DNA of 64,000 nucleotides from Isoetes taiwanensis. Taxonomy: Eukaryota; Streptophyta; Lycopodiopsida; Isoetales; Isoetaceae. Shown in pieces: positions 41,340 through 50,999 of the stretch (positions within the stretch are counted from its first letter, which is position 1; every line of letters begins with the position of its first letter). The notes beneath the pieces were generated by a model. That model was not told where the DNA came from. It did no database searches and worked only from the letters and a program-made list of their open reading frames with translations. A program made the translations under genes and the position numbers. The stretch lies in the NCBI GenBank assembly GCA_021234155.1, contig JAJEKV010000059.1, forward strand, positions 6,909,321 to 6,973,320, given 5' to 3'.

Positions 41340-43017
41340 CTAGTTAAGGTGCCCAGCGTTGCTGGGCATAGCTGGGAACTCTAAATGATATACTGGAGCA
41401 ATTCCATTTCTCCCATGTCCCTTTTCCCTTTTCTGTTTTGTGTTTCCCCATTTTTCTTTTTCTATTTTTTCCTTACTTTTTCTCCAGTACGTGTTTGCCC
41501 TTTCTCCTTTTCCTCATGTCTTTTCCCCCTTCCCTTTTCCCATTTCCCTCTTCCCCTTTTCCTCGTGCCATTTTTTCTAAGTTTATCTCTCCCTTTCCCC
41601 TTCCCTTTTTCTTTTTCCTTTCCTTTCCCTTTTCCCGCCCCTTCTCCCCACCTTTTCTTTTTCGTTTCTCTTCCATTTCCCTCCTTTCGCCAGCCCTTGC
41701 GTCTTACCTTTTTTCTAGTGCCCTTTTCCCCACTCTTTTCTTCTCCCTTTCTCTTCATTTTCCCATGCTCGCTCCCCTTTTCCACTTTCTTCATCTTTTT
41801 CCCTTTTTCCCTCTCCCCTCCCCCCCTTCCCTTTTTCCCCTTTTTCGTTTACTCTTTTCCCTTTTCCTATTTTGCTTTTCCTTTTCTTTCCCCTCCCCTT
41901 TGTCTTTTTCCATTTATCTCCCCCTCCCCCCCTCCTTGGGCATACCTTTTTCCACCCCTTTTGCATTTTTTTTTTTTCTTCCCTTTCCGTTTTTTCTATT
42001 CCCTGCTTTTCCCTTTTCCCTTTTTCTATCTTTTCTCTTCCTTTTTGTTCCCCTCCCCTTCGCTTTGCTTCCCTTTCCCTTTCCCTTTCCCTTTCCCTTT
42101 CCCTTTCCCCTTCCCCTTTCCTTTTCGCGATGGCCTTTTTCCTTTCTATTTTTCTCTCCCAACACTTTCTCTCTCCCTCCCATTTCCCCCTCTCCCCCTC
42201 CCTTTTCCTTTTCATTTCCTTTTCCTTTTCCTTTTTTATTTCCATTTCTCTTTCCCTTTTCCCCTTTCCGTTTTTTTCTTATCTTTTTTTCTAGTGCTTT
42301 TTTTCCCGTCCCTTTATTTTCGTGCCTTTTTTCCTTCTCTTTCCTCCTCCTTTGTTCTTTTCCATTTACTTTTTTCCATACCTTCCCTTTTCCCCTTTCC
42401 ATGCACTTTCCCTCTTCCTTTTTTTTCCCTTCTCTCTCTTACCCCCCCTTCCCTCTTTTTTTTTTTCTATGCCATTTTCCTTTCCTTTCCCTTCCCCTCC
42501 CTTTCTCTTTCCTTTTTTCCCCCTTCTCCACTCCCTTTTCCGTGTGTCCTTTTCCCTTCCCTTTTTCTCCTTTCCCCACCTTTTCCCTGTTCCCCTTTCC
42601 CAGTGTCCCTTTTCGCTCCCCTCCTCCGCCCCCTTTCTTTTCCGTTTCCCTTTCCCTTTTCCCTTCCCTTCTCTGAAGCCCTTTACTCATGTCCTCACCC
42701 TTTCCCTCTTTTTTTTTTTCGTAGTATCTTGTTTTCCTGCTTTTTCTCCCGTTCTTTTTCTTTTCCTTTTTTGTCCTCTTTTCCATTTCCTTTTCCCTTT
42801 TCCTTCTTTCCCTTTTACTCATGCCTTTTTTTCCTTTCACTTTGGCCTTTTCTCCTCCCTTTTCCTTTTCCCTTTCATCTTAAGAGATCAAAGCATGTCC
42901 AATCACGGTGATGAGGAGTCATGCGATAGATCTCAGCCTTCGGATGCAATCAGACGATCTCAACTGTCTACATTAGGGTTTGATTCATGACATACGCTAA
43001 AACTTTATAATATAAGA
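41340..43017 (-). mobile_element. Complete Helitron (1678 bp) with pyrimidine minisatellite, inserted in LINE-B
   Basis: Minus-strand 5' end TCTTATATTATAAAGTTTTA at 43017. The 3' hairpin GCCCAGCAACGCTGGGC is followed by ACCTTAACTAG ending at 41340. The host bases are A41339 and T43018. Deleting it joins LINE-B as TGG AAT A|TT TGG AAA in frame, confirming the borders. There is no Rep/helicase. It shares both ends and the C/T-rich filling with the element at 1864-4124, differing in length and details of the array. Confidence 0.92.
41395..42885. repeat. Pyrimidine-rich minisatellite inside the second Helitron
   Basis: About 1.5 kb of C/T-rich plus-strand DNA has sporadic CATGTC, CGTGCC and TAGTGCC markers (41512, 41563, 41716, 42291, 42323, 42468, 42687, 42819). 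It includes a pure CCCTTT hexamer run of about seven units near 42070-42110. Open frames of up to 508 codons across it are compositional artefacts. Confidence 0.85.
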
Positions 43018-43149
43018 TTTGGAAACACAGGAACAGATGCTTGTATGGGAAACACCCGATTTCCATTTATTGGATTACAATAAACATTGTCCATGAATTT
43101 CAAAATACTGCTACTGTTCAAAGAGGGTAGAATGACTCCTTAAGCGACA

Positions 43150-44020
43150 AATGGAATAGCATTGGGAGTTTTTATGGAAGATTTAATTTATTTAAATTGC
43201 ACTGTCCAAATACTAACAGCAGCCTTTATTATGATTTAGCTAGAATATCTGGAGTTTTGCAAGAGGGATCTGGACACCAGTTTTGATCACAAAGAAGCTG
43301 TCAGATATAAGGTTAATGCTTATGAGGATTATTGCTGGAAATCCAAAATTCTTACTTACCTATGAAGGAGACTCTGCTTGTGATGGCGCTAGGGTTTTGC
43401 GGTTAGAGAGATGGGCGGCAGGCGGCCGCACATCTCTCTTGCAGCTCATATTGCTCTGTTTCTTGCTGGAAGAGTGGTCGAAGGATCACTAGCTTCTGCT
43501 GTTCAGTGGCTCTGTTGCAGACTAAAGAAGGGTGCTTAGCCTCAACGATTTTGGCCTGTGGTAGAGGGAATTTCCAGAGCTCGCCTTGGCTCTGAAGTGC
43601 CCTTCAATGCAAGGCTTACGAGGATAGAATAAAAATTAAGCCTTTCTTCTGTGACTTCCATAAGACAAGAAGCTATTTGGGCATCAATAGGGCCTTCTGC
43701 TCGCTTTATCTTTTGCTCAGAGGAAGTAGCAATCTTTCTGGTATGCTCTATTCCCTTTCTTGATGTGTATACTTGGCGGCATCACTCCGGTCGGGATGGA
43801 TATCTTTGCACAAGCTTTCTTTCGAGGGTTCAGTGTTAGGCTGCACTCATTGTAGCTTTTCTATGTTCGCACTCATTGGCGATCAAGGATCTTCCATCCT
43901 TTGTAACTTCTTGGGCTTCGTCAAGATATTGGTTCTCAAGTTACTTCATTACGGAAAGATATTTGAGCAATAATAGTTGGTTGTGATTTCTTCCATTTTC
44001 AGCATGAAGTTACAGAATTT
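43150..44020. other. No assignable gene
   Basis: Some coding-like words are present on the plus strand near 43430 (ISLAAHIALFLAGRVVEG) and 43640-43760, but frames do not hold and no domain is recognised. This may be LINE-B 3' sequence or an unrelated decayed insert. Confidence 0.25.
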
Positions 44021-44029
44021 TTTCTTAAT

Positions 44030-45070
44030 TCATCTGTGAATGCATTTGGATAACATTGGGGCAAGCAAGGGCCTAGATTTTGTGTAGTTTTACTATTTGA
44101 GATTCTTAGCTACACTTGATTCAGTTCTGGGTTTATCATGAGTGTAATCTACTACAGGCAGGCAACGATGAGAAGAGTGCATTGGCATATTTAGCCGCAG
44201 CTAAAGGGTAATACATTATTAGGTGGTGGCTTGGAGTTGAGTAGACTTGAGACTTATTTAGTCTTCGTGTTCTTGAGAAGGCCGCTTCGTATGAAATTCT
44301 TCGGGGTGACTTAAGGGTGTGCAAAGGAGGCCTCTCAGGAATAGTAGACTTTAGCTGGAATGTGTTTTGTTGTAGTTGAGTGCTTTGGATGTATGTGTTG
44401 TGCGCTCTTGCTCATGTTTAGCCACAATTGTTTTAGGATGTTTAGCTTGTGATTTTCGAAAGATTTTGCCTCTTTCATGTTGTTCCTCTTCCATCCCAAA
44501 TTTGGAAGGAGGGTGGAAAGCCGATTTTGCATCAAAACAATCCATAGCGAGGGTAAGGATTCAATAAAGGCATCCTGGGACAGGGGGAGGACCATATCTT
44601 TATAAACACTCCTCATGGCGTCCAGGCTGTGGTCTGTTGACAAAACTCAGGGCAAATGTCATGAGACAAGCGGGTGAATGTGGACCACCACCGACCCAGG
44701 GAGGCTCTTGTGTCATATTCAAGGAGAAGATGGTGAGAATGTGTACTCTTAAGTGAGAAATTGGGAAAAGTAATCTTCTTCCGATGGTCTGCGGTATAGA
44801 TAGAATTGGGAATTAGGGATTAATCTCTTGAGGATGAAGCCTCCACTCCATTGTTTGTATGCATTGCATTCTCGGTGTTCGTTAAAGGAGTATCATGCTA
44901 ATTAAATGAGTTGCTCACTTTTGAGATGGATTGCCAATGGTGTTTTTACCTTATCTCCACCCTTGGGAGATCTTGTCTTTGAAATGTTTTAGGCTATCGT
45001 ACTGAGAACCATGAATAAATATATTTATTACATACTATTAATAAAAGGCAAAAAATACTTGCCAAAAAAA
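44030..45070 (+). repeat. Diverged dispersed repeat, copy 1 (LINE-like 3' end)
   Basis: Shares ordered blocks with 49590-50995: TTGGGGCAAGCAAG, GTGTGCAAAGG then AGGCC and GGAATAGTAGA, TTGTTTTAG, and near the end TTTTTACCTTATCTCCAC with ACACTATTAATAAAA-like AT-rich ends. It finishes in an A-run at 45063. A-rich termini and a shared plus-strand frame (LACDFRKILPLSCCSSS here, CNLKEFVFSCCPSSS there) suggest a retrotransposon 3' end. The family is not identified. Confidence 0.5.
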
Positions 45071-45887
45071 AAATCCAAAATTCATGGCAGAATACTCCCA
45101 AGGCTTGAGGGCTTCCATTTACAGCAGTAATGGGCATAGCAGGTTTTGCAAAGCGCTTTTAAATGTATAACTTATTTTGTGGTTTCACGAAAATACGGCG
45201 CTCTGGATATAGCCGAGAGAAACAATTCTCTATTTCGGGGAATGCCACTGTACCCGCGGAGGAAAGCGGATGCATGTCAAATCTGTTGATCTTAATATGG
45301 CTACATCTTATGTTTTTAAATCTCTTTGGAATGCATGTGGGTGAGAGGCACTCTAATGTTATCTTCTTGTAGGCAGCACTACGACCACTTTCCATTCCCT
45401 TGATCGATAGTTATTATTTCCACATCTAATCACCTTTCTCCATTGTCATATTTCATTCCCTGCTTTTTTCGGTGGTGGCGACCTTGTGTTGTCACAAGTT
45501 TCGAAATATCAGTTTATCAAAAGCGGGACTTCAAACTTACCTTATCTTATTATTAAGGCACAAAGGCCGTTACTTATCAATTTTGTTTTCAGGTGCACCA
45601 TCACTCTATGATTACTATATGGATATGCATTGGAATGCGAGGAAAGCTGCTCACTTTATCTATTCTGCGTATATTTGTCCATTTTATTTGGTCAAATACT
45701 TGGAATAACATGTACTTTTCAATCTATAATTAATGGAAAAAATCTCATTCCCTCAAGGCCACAAAAAGAAAGAGGAGCAAAAGAACCTTAAGATACCACA
45801 TCTACATAGTCCTAAAAGATTTAGAAATCTGAAGTGAAATATTTAAAAGTTTAATTCATGACTTATGGTATAACTTGCATATATATA

Positions 45888-45925
45888 CTAGTAAATAGGT
45901 GTACGGCGTTGCGGGCTAATGTCAC
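45888..45925 (-). mobile_element. Decayed Helitron 3' end
   Basis: CTAGTAAATAGGTGTACGGC and the following GTTGCGGGC resemble the complement of the Helitron 3' hairpin (CTAGTAATGGTGCCCAGCGT elsewhere in the window), with several substitutions that break the stem. No matching 5' end is found to the right. Confidence 0.4.
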
Positions 45926-46129
45926 AGCATGTGTTTTTACCTCTGATCAGGTATATTTAAAGTTTTGTGCATGAATACGAATAGATTTTTAATATGCCCA
46001 CACAAGTTTAATAGGCCATGGTTAGAAATACGTAATTTAGTACATTTGTCTTGGGTTAAAAAACACGTAAATACTGACCATTACTTGATAGGTTACTACT
46101 AGGATTAAAAAACCCCTGCCTCGAAGAGT

Positions 46130-46830
46130 TTCATGGGGAGGAAAACCTTTGTAGTAATTATCTTTTTGATGCTAAATTTGATCTTCTTTGTGTGCGCTCC
46201 TTCCCTGGTAGCGGTGAGGCATCAGAAGGATCTACCTTATTTTTAATCTTCCAAAGAGTCTGGGATAGTGACTTCCAAAAAGACTTTTGCTGCCAGTTAG
46301 GTTCGACGCAAAATCTGGCTGATTGAATAGAGTTCCAGATCAGGTGTCAGTCCCTCAATGGTGCATTGAGATTATTTAGGTTTTTAATGTAAGCTCTAAT
46401 CTGAGGAGCACTAGTATTCTGTACAAAATTCAGACCAAAATAAGTATACCCAATGCATTTGCCATGCGGGGATTTACAGGAGTATTTCTTGGAGACTAAT
46501 TATTGCCTGCTGCTTGTAAGTAATAAAGAGTAACTCGTTCCATTTCTCCAGTGCATTCATACCAATTCTGACTTAGGATTTGCAGGATTACTGTTCAATT
46601 TTAGATGCGGTATAAATCCTAGATGCATGGTATCATTGGTGCCAATTGGGAGCTAGATGCAAATAGTAGGATAAAGGCATTCATTAGCCTGGAACCCCAT
46701 TTTCATTCGCTTCTTCATATAATTCCTTCCATTGCACTCCTGCCTCTACGCTTACTGCAGCAACCCCTTCCTCCTTTCCGCTTGCACCCCTTTGGAATGA
46801 ATGACCTTTTGAATTCTATACCTTTCAAAT
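46130..46830. other. No assignable gene
   Basis: On the minus strand near 46290-46230 a short SFWKSLSQTLWKIKN-like reading occurs, as in some LINE C-terminal regions, but it is too short to assign. The rest shows no stable frame. Confidence 0.25.
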
Positions 46831-46840
46831 TGCGCCGACA

Positions 46841-47290
46841 CTAGCGTAGTGATCCTCGTGCAGTGCTTCTTCCTAAGAAATCATGCCCTGTGCTCTTGAT
46901 CACTATCCTCACATTGTGCTTGGCTGCAAACTTCAAACTCTTTTGAACGTCTTGTGCTTCTGCAACATCTATAGCATATGCAGAAACCCCTCCTTGACTG
47001 CATGCTAGATTTGGATCGCTGTTAATCAGACAGGTTTCATTGCTCCAAGCTTCCCAGTTTACAGTCTGCATAGAACCCACCTGATCAGCTCTCCAGAATG
47101 CATTGGTCCAGTTGGTGGTGGCAACATTGCAAAGATGGGAATCATAATTGGGATAATGGCAATAGAAAGCAGATGGGTGAGGAGTGAGAAGTCTGCCATG
47201 CAATGATTCATTGAAAGCTCCTCAATGGTTTGGTAACAATTTCGTCCTGGATTACACAAGATCTACCATCGCTGTACGAAGAAACTGAAA
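46841..47290 (-). pseudogene. Fragment of a fungal-type FAD-linked oxidase (BBE-like, VAO fold)
   Basis: The main frame runs from MHGRLLTPHPSAFYCHYPNY to GSLR and stops at 46841. Upstream in another frame is CNPGRNCYQTIEEL (47257-47216), so one frameshift separates the two. The arrangement is characteristic of secreted fungal FAD/FMN oxidases of the berberine-bridge-like group. It has a Cys-rich lead with PG..CY, then GRLL....P.A..C, NETCLINSDPNLACSQG, a YAIDV......D..KSLKFAAK stretch, and IVIKSTGHDFLGRSTARGSL. The GHD histidine is the usual covalent FAD attachment residue. Only the N-terminal part of the FAD-binding domain is present, roughly 135 of the 500 or so residues expected. No neighbour gene is related. 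Confidence 0.7.
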
Positions 47291-47299
47291 TATGGCACA

Positions 47300-48285
47300 T
47301 GATACAAGGATGAAGCCAAGCGCTGTAGCTTTTTACCCCTTCTAATTTTGCTCCTTCTAATTGGAAGTAGCATTAGTATATATTTAATTTTGTTTGGTAC
47401 GTTAAGTGATTTAATTTCATCATGCTGCCTTCAAATAAGACTTTTAAGAGTTGGAAGCATCCACAGAGATTTCATCCTTTGATTATATTCGATACCTAAA
47501 CAACGCATTCGGCTTTATCCACCACGACTTCTTACCCCTTCTAATTTGCTCCTTCTAATTGGGGGTAGCAATTCCTAACGTGTCGTCTAGCTATCATATC
47601 TCAAAACAAATATGAATAAAAGGGGCAGGAAGTAAAATGGAAGGTAATTCTATAGTTCATATATATTTTCCTGGATTTATATAATCAACATTTGTTTGTA
47701 GCTATTTGGTTCGGCTAAACTTTTCCAGCTTTTCCATACTGCTATCATACGCCGCATACAAAAAAGGTTAGGAAGCACTCACCGCAGCTTCACCCTTTGG
47801 ATACACTCAACAATTAAACATCATTCTACCCCGTACAAACAACGTAGTCATGGTAAATCCAATGACCAAAACCAAAAGCATTGATGTGATTTTTGTGATG
47901 TTATTTATTCTTTACAAAATCATAAAATGTCACACTTTGGTAGGCGTCGCACCTTATGTGCTTCACTAGGACTGCACAGCATACGTAAGAACACATGCCT
48001 ACTAGTATCTTTTATTATACTATCATTATATCACCATCACCCTCCCCCACCATCATCTTATCTTCTTATTTATATTATAAAATTATTCAGTGTGTGCGTA
48101 TTGAACCAAATTTATCCAACGGCCTACATTTTTGAGTCTACTTAATGTTCAAAGGCATTTCTGTATATCAAAATATTTGATTGAGAACCGAGTACCCAAT
48201 GGCCTCCAAATAGAAAAAAAAGAAAAAAAGAAGAAGATGCATTGGCTCACGAGATACACAATAAAGTAAAATCAACAAAGCGCGG
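47300..48285. other. No gene seen; one short direct repeat
   Basis: TTACCCCTTCTAATTTTGCT and its following TCCTTCTAATTGG recur at about 47330 and 47532, about 200 bases apart. Otherwise the sequence is AT-rich without coding signal. Confidence 0.35.
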
Positions 48286-48287
48286 CA

Positions 48288-48540
48288 GTGTTCCAAGCTA
48301 TTTCGAAACTTTTACGGTGTTCAGGGATTAGTAAGTGGAAGTTTGCTACCATTTAGCGGAAGGACTTCTTGGAGTGTGTCAGATGGCATTGGTGAGTGGG
48401 GTTTGTCTGTGATGGGGAGTTACAGTTTTACGTGAGTTTTGTTGTGGAGTGTCGGTATATTTGTCTCTTTGAGTTCTTCTTTTACTCCCTCTTGCTTTAA
48501 CAACATTACCATTCTTTTAATATATTGATTGCACAATAAA
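48288..48540 (+). mobile_element. 5'-truncated LINE-A-family 3' fragment
   Basis: Matches the complement of LINE-A 13560-13320 along its length. Shared words are CAAGCTATTTC, GGATTAGTA, GGACTTCTTGG, GTTGTGGAGTGTCG and CATTACCATTCTTTTAATAT. It ends in an A-rich tail (AATAAAATAAAATAAGG). Substitutions and small indels are many, so it is an older or different member than LINE-A itself. Confidence 0.75.
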
Positions 48541-48544
48541 ATAA

Positions 48545-49585
48545 AATAAGGCGATTAAGAGGCTACCTGAATAAGAATCCTGTGGAGGATAGGTTCAAGT
48601 AAAATAGAAATTGAATTGAATAGAATTGAATTTTATCATCCCAGGTGACCAGATTTGCCTATGGGGCCGAGGCTGCACTTTTGGCTACCCACGATGCATT
48701 AAGTTAGTGTAGATCCTATATTGAGGGTCGTATATTTGGATCTGGCCTCAATTTTGCATATAGTCATTTTATGATTGGAAGCACCTATGATTTTGAATAA
48801 TGAAATACGGTTTTTGCCTAGGGTTAAGAAAGGGAATGTCGAGACCTCAATACGACTTTGCCTAAGATTTTAGAATATATGAAATCTGAGGAGGCTTGAA
48901 CCTACCAAAAATAACTCAATGTCCTAATGGGCCTACTTTAATGTATCGGTGAGCTAATGAGAAAATTTTATCTTGAATCTATGTTTTTTTATAGCGACCC
49001 ATTCATTCAATTGTTTTTTGGGATATATAATTTTATGGTTTGAGGGGTGTTGTTTTGCCTTCAATATCAAATCCCCTTGGGAACCTCATTGTTTTACGCA
49101 TATGGGACCCATAAAAGGATATAGCAGCATATTCACTGAAATTGAAACCCTCCTCCCCCTCCCCACAAACTGAGAACTTGGTAGTAATAGGTATCTTTGA
49201 GATTGTACAATGATACATTATATGATATACTTTAATATCTCAATCGCAGGTGTTTTAGGGCATAAGCCCGGAATCGTGCCTTAAGTATCCCAATTTGAAA
49301 GATCTATAAACCAGTAAAAGTTCGTCTAGCGGTATGAAGTGGTTAGTTTCAGTATGAAAAGCATAATGGCGAGATACAATAAGCATTAAGTTTGGAGGTA
49401 AAAGCACACACTAATGAATGAAAGGGTTCAAACAAAATAGAATAGGAATAGAATTTTTATCATCCTAGGACTCTCAAATAAAAGAGGGAGTGGTTTTCAA
49501 ATAAAATAAATGGAGAATCCCATACGTTTATGTGAGTAAAAAAGAGAAAGGACATGAAGAGAAGAGTGGCCTTTTGTAAGAGTTT
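48545..49585. other. No assignable gene
   Basis: AT-rich. AGAATTGAATTTTATCATCC at about 48628 and AGAATTTTTATCATCCTAGG at about 49450 recur, hinting at the same decayed repeat on both sides. No coding signal. Confidence 0.3.
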
Positions 49586-49589
49586 AATT

Positions 49590-50995
49590 ACTGTTATGCA
49601 TTGAGGACACAATTGGGGCAAGCAAGAGCTAGAATTTGGCTATACTTACTATCGAGGTTCTTTGCTACACCTCTGGCTCACTTTGTCTTGACTCTAATGC
49701 CTGGTTAAGCCTTGCTGAGAGAGTGCATTGGACTTATTTACTTGGCATCTAATTAGCCTCTAAGTAGTAGCTTGCAATTGATTGGACTGAGATTGATTTA
49801 TTCTTGTTCTGTTATGAAATATTTGGAGGCAGCTTAAGGGTGTGCAAAGGGGAGGCCACCGGGGAATAGTAGATTTTTAAGCTCAATTGATACACTTGGT
49901 TGTTGCAGGGGAGGCTTTGGATGTATTTTGCAGTGAGAGTGTATTGGGTGGCCACTAGTTGTTTTAGATGTAGCATATGCAACTTGAAGGAGTTTGTCTT
50001 TTCCTGTTGTCCCTCTTCATCCCATTGCTGGAAGGTATGGAGGCAGGGAATGCATGCGGGAAAGCAATATAGAGGCAAGGTATTTCTGATATTAGAGCCG
50101 GGAGGGGACCACATGTCCTTAAATTTTGCTCCAATATGAGTGAAGTTGTGGGATGAAATCAAGCAAGTATTCCAAGGTAAAACTGAAGGATATGGACCGC
50201 AGGCGTGACCATCCTGGGAGATGGTGGGGAATATGCCAACTCTAAGTATGAGGGTATTTAGGTGAGTTCATTTCTTCGGTAGTACTCTGGCATAGGTAGG
50301 TCGGGGAGTTAGCGAAGGATGGAAACATCTACTCACTTGTTTGTGTTCTTGCACATTCGAGGTGGAACCGAGTTGACTGGGGTAGGTGGATCAGGTCTGG
50401 AAGGAGGCCGCAATGCTATACCCGCACTACTTGTGAAAGCCTTGAGACTCATTGCCTCCGATGCCGCGAGGGGGCACATCATCTTTGAATTGAGGCGAGG
50501 ATGGATTGGTGAGCCATGGGGCCAGCTCTGTCAATCACGCAAATGCCTAAGTCGTGAAGATTGAATCTCATATACCTTCAAAGGTGCACTTTATGGTAAG
50601 TCAGGCGCTGTGGGTGGGCTGGCGATACGCCGTGACGTGGGCACGTGAAGTACGAGGATCTTGGGATCCTTTCTTCAAAGAGGTTATGGTGCAGTGCGGG
50701 GTTGCGAACACGGGCGCTGACGTATATATACATTTATTTCATGATGATGTATACTTGTAAGGTTTAATACGGCATTCTTGTTCTGCCCGTTTTTCCGCCA
50801 AGAAAACCTTGGGGAACACAGGCGATTATGGTCTGATGCGGCGATTAAAATCATTCATTCTTTCTTTCTTTCTAATGGTGCTTTTACCTCATCTCCACTT
50901 TTGGGAATTTGAGATGTCGTTTATCGGCTAATATAGAGCCAATACTTAAATCATGACTGACACACTATTAATAAAAACAAAAATATGTACCCATG
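49590..50995 (+). repeat. Diverged dispersed repeat, copy 2
   Basis: The counterpart of 44030-45070, longer by about 350 bases and equally decayed. It starts with ACAATTGGGGCAAGCAAGAG and ends with TTTTACCTCATCTCCAC, then ACACTATTAATAAAAACAAA. An open stretch at 50319-50564 has no domain that I recognise. Parallel frames in the two copies suggest it once coded. Confidence 0.5.
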
Positions 50996-50999
50996 CAAA

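Larger units (their letters stand above)
40400..43135 (+). pseudogene. LINE-B C-terminal region with zf-RVT-like zinc finger (split by a Helitron)
   Basis: After a frameshift at about 40415 the text runs through PRIYPKKWKNAGINTIGDLQ, a TAA near 40763, and VSSVYSLLANND. It then gives the zf-RVT pattern: KHIWLSFCTHKISYFIWLI, NCVLCQDSVESMIHIFYC and LNDIWNW. The C-x2-C and H-x-F-x2-C ligands are all present (41158-41217). The ORF is cut at LWN by the Helitron at 41340 and continues as IWKHRNRCLYGKHPIS from 43018, completing the typical WxxWKxRN segment, to a stop near 43135. Confidence 0.88.
34468..43150 (+). mobile_element. LINE-B, 5'-truncated non-LTR retrotransposon with three nested insertions
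   Basis: Plus-strand LINE with EN, RT and C-terminal zf-RVT-like parts, interrupted by a MITE-like insert (about 35150-35716), a Helitron (36113-38937) and another Helitron (41340-43017). Coding resumes in frame after each Helitron. The 5' end is missing: the first visible residues are already inside the endonuclease. The end of the last ORF is the stop at about 43135. I could not define the poly-A end. Few disabling mutations beside the insertions suggest it is younger than LINE-A and LINE-C. Confidence 0.9.

Noticed and set aside
42070-42112. CCCTTT hexamer run as a telomere-like repeat
   Set aside because: The plant telomere unit is CCCTAAA; this is a local expansion inside the minisatellite.
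41385-42911. Open frames of up to 508 codons in the second pyrimidine array
   Set aside because: Same compositional artefact as at 1981-4050.
47927-48145. Open frame opening MSHFGRRRTLCASLG
   Set aside because: Short, low complexity at the end, no domain, and neighbours are decayed repeats.
50319-50564. Possible RNase H domain of a LINE
   Set aside because: I looked for the usual DGA / GNPG start and the spaced D-E-D residues and could not find them in any frame.
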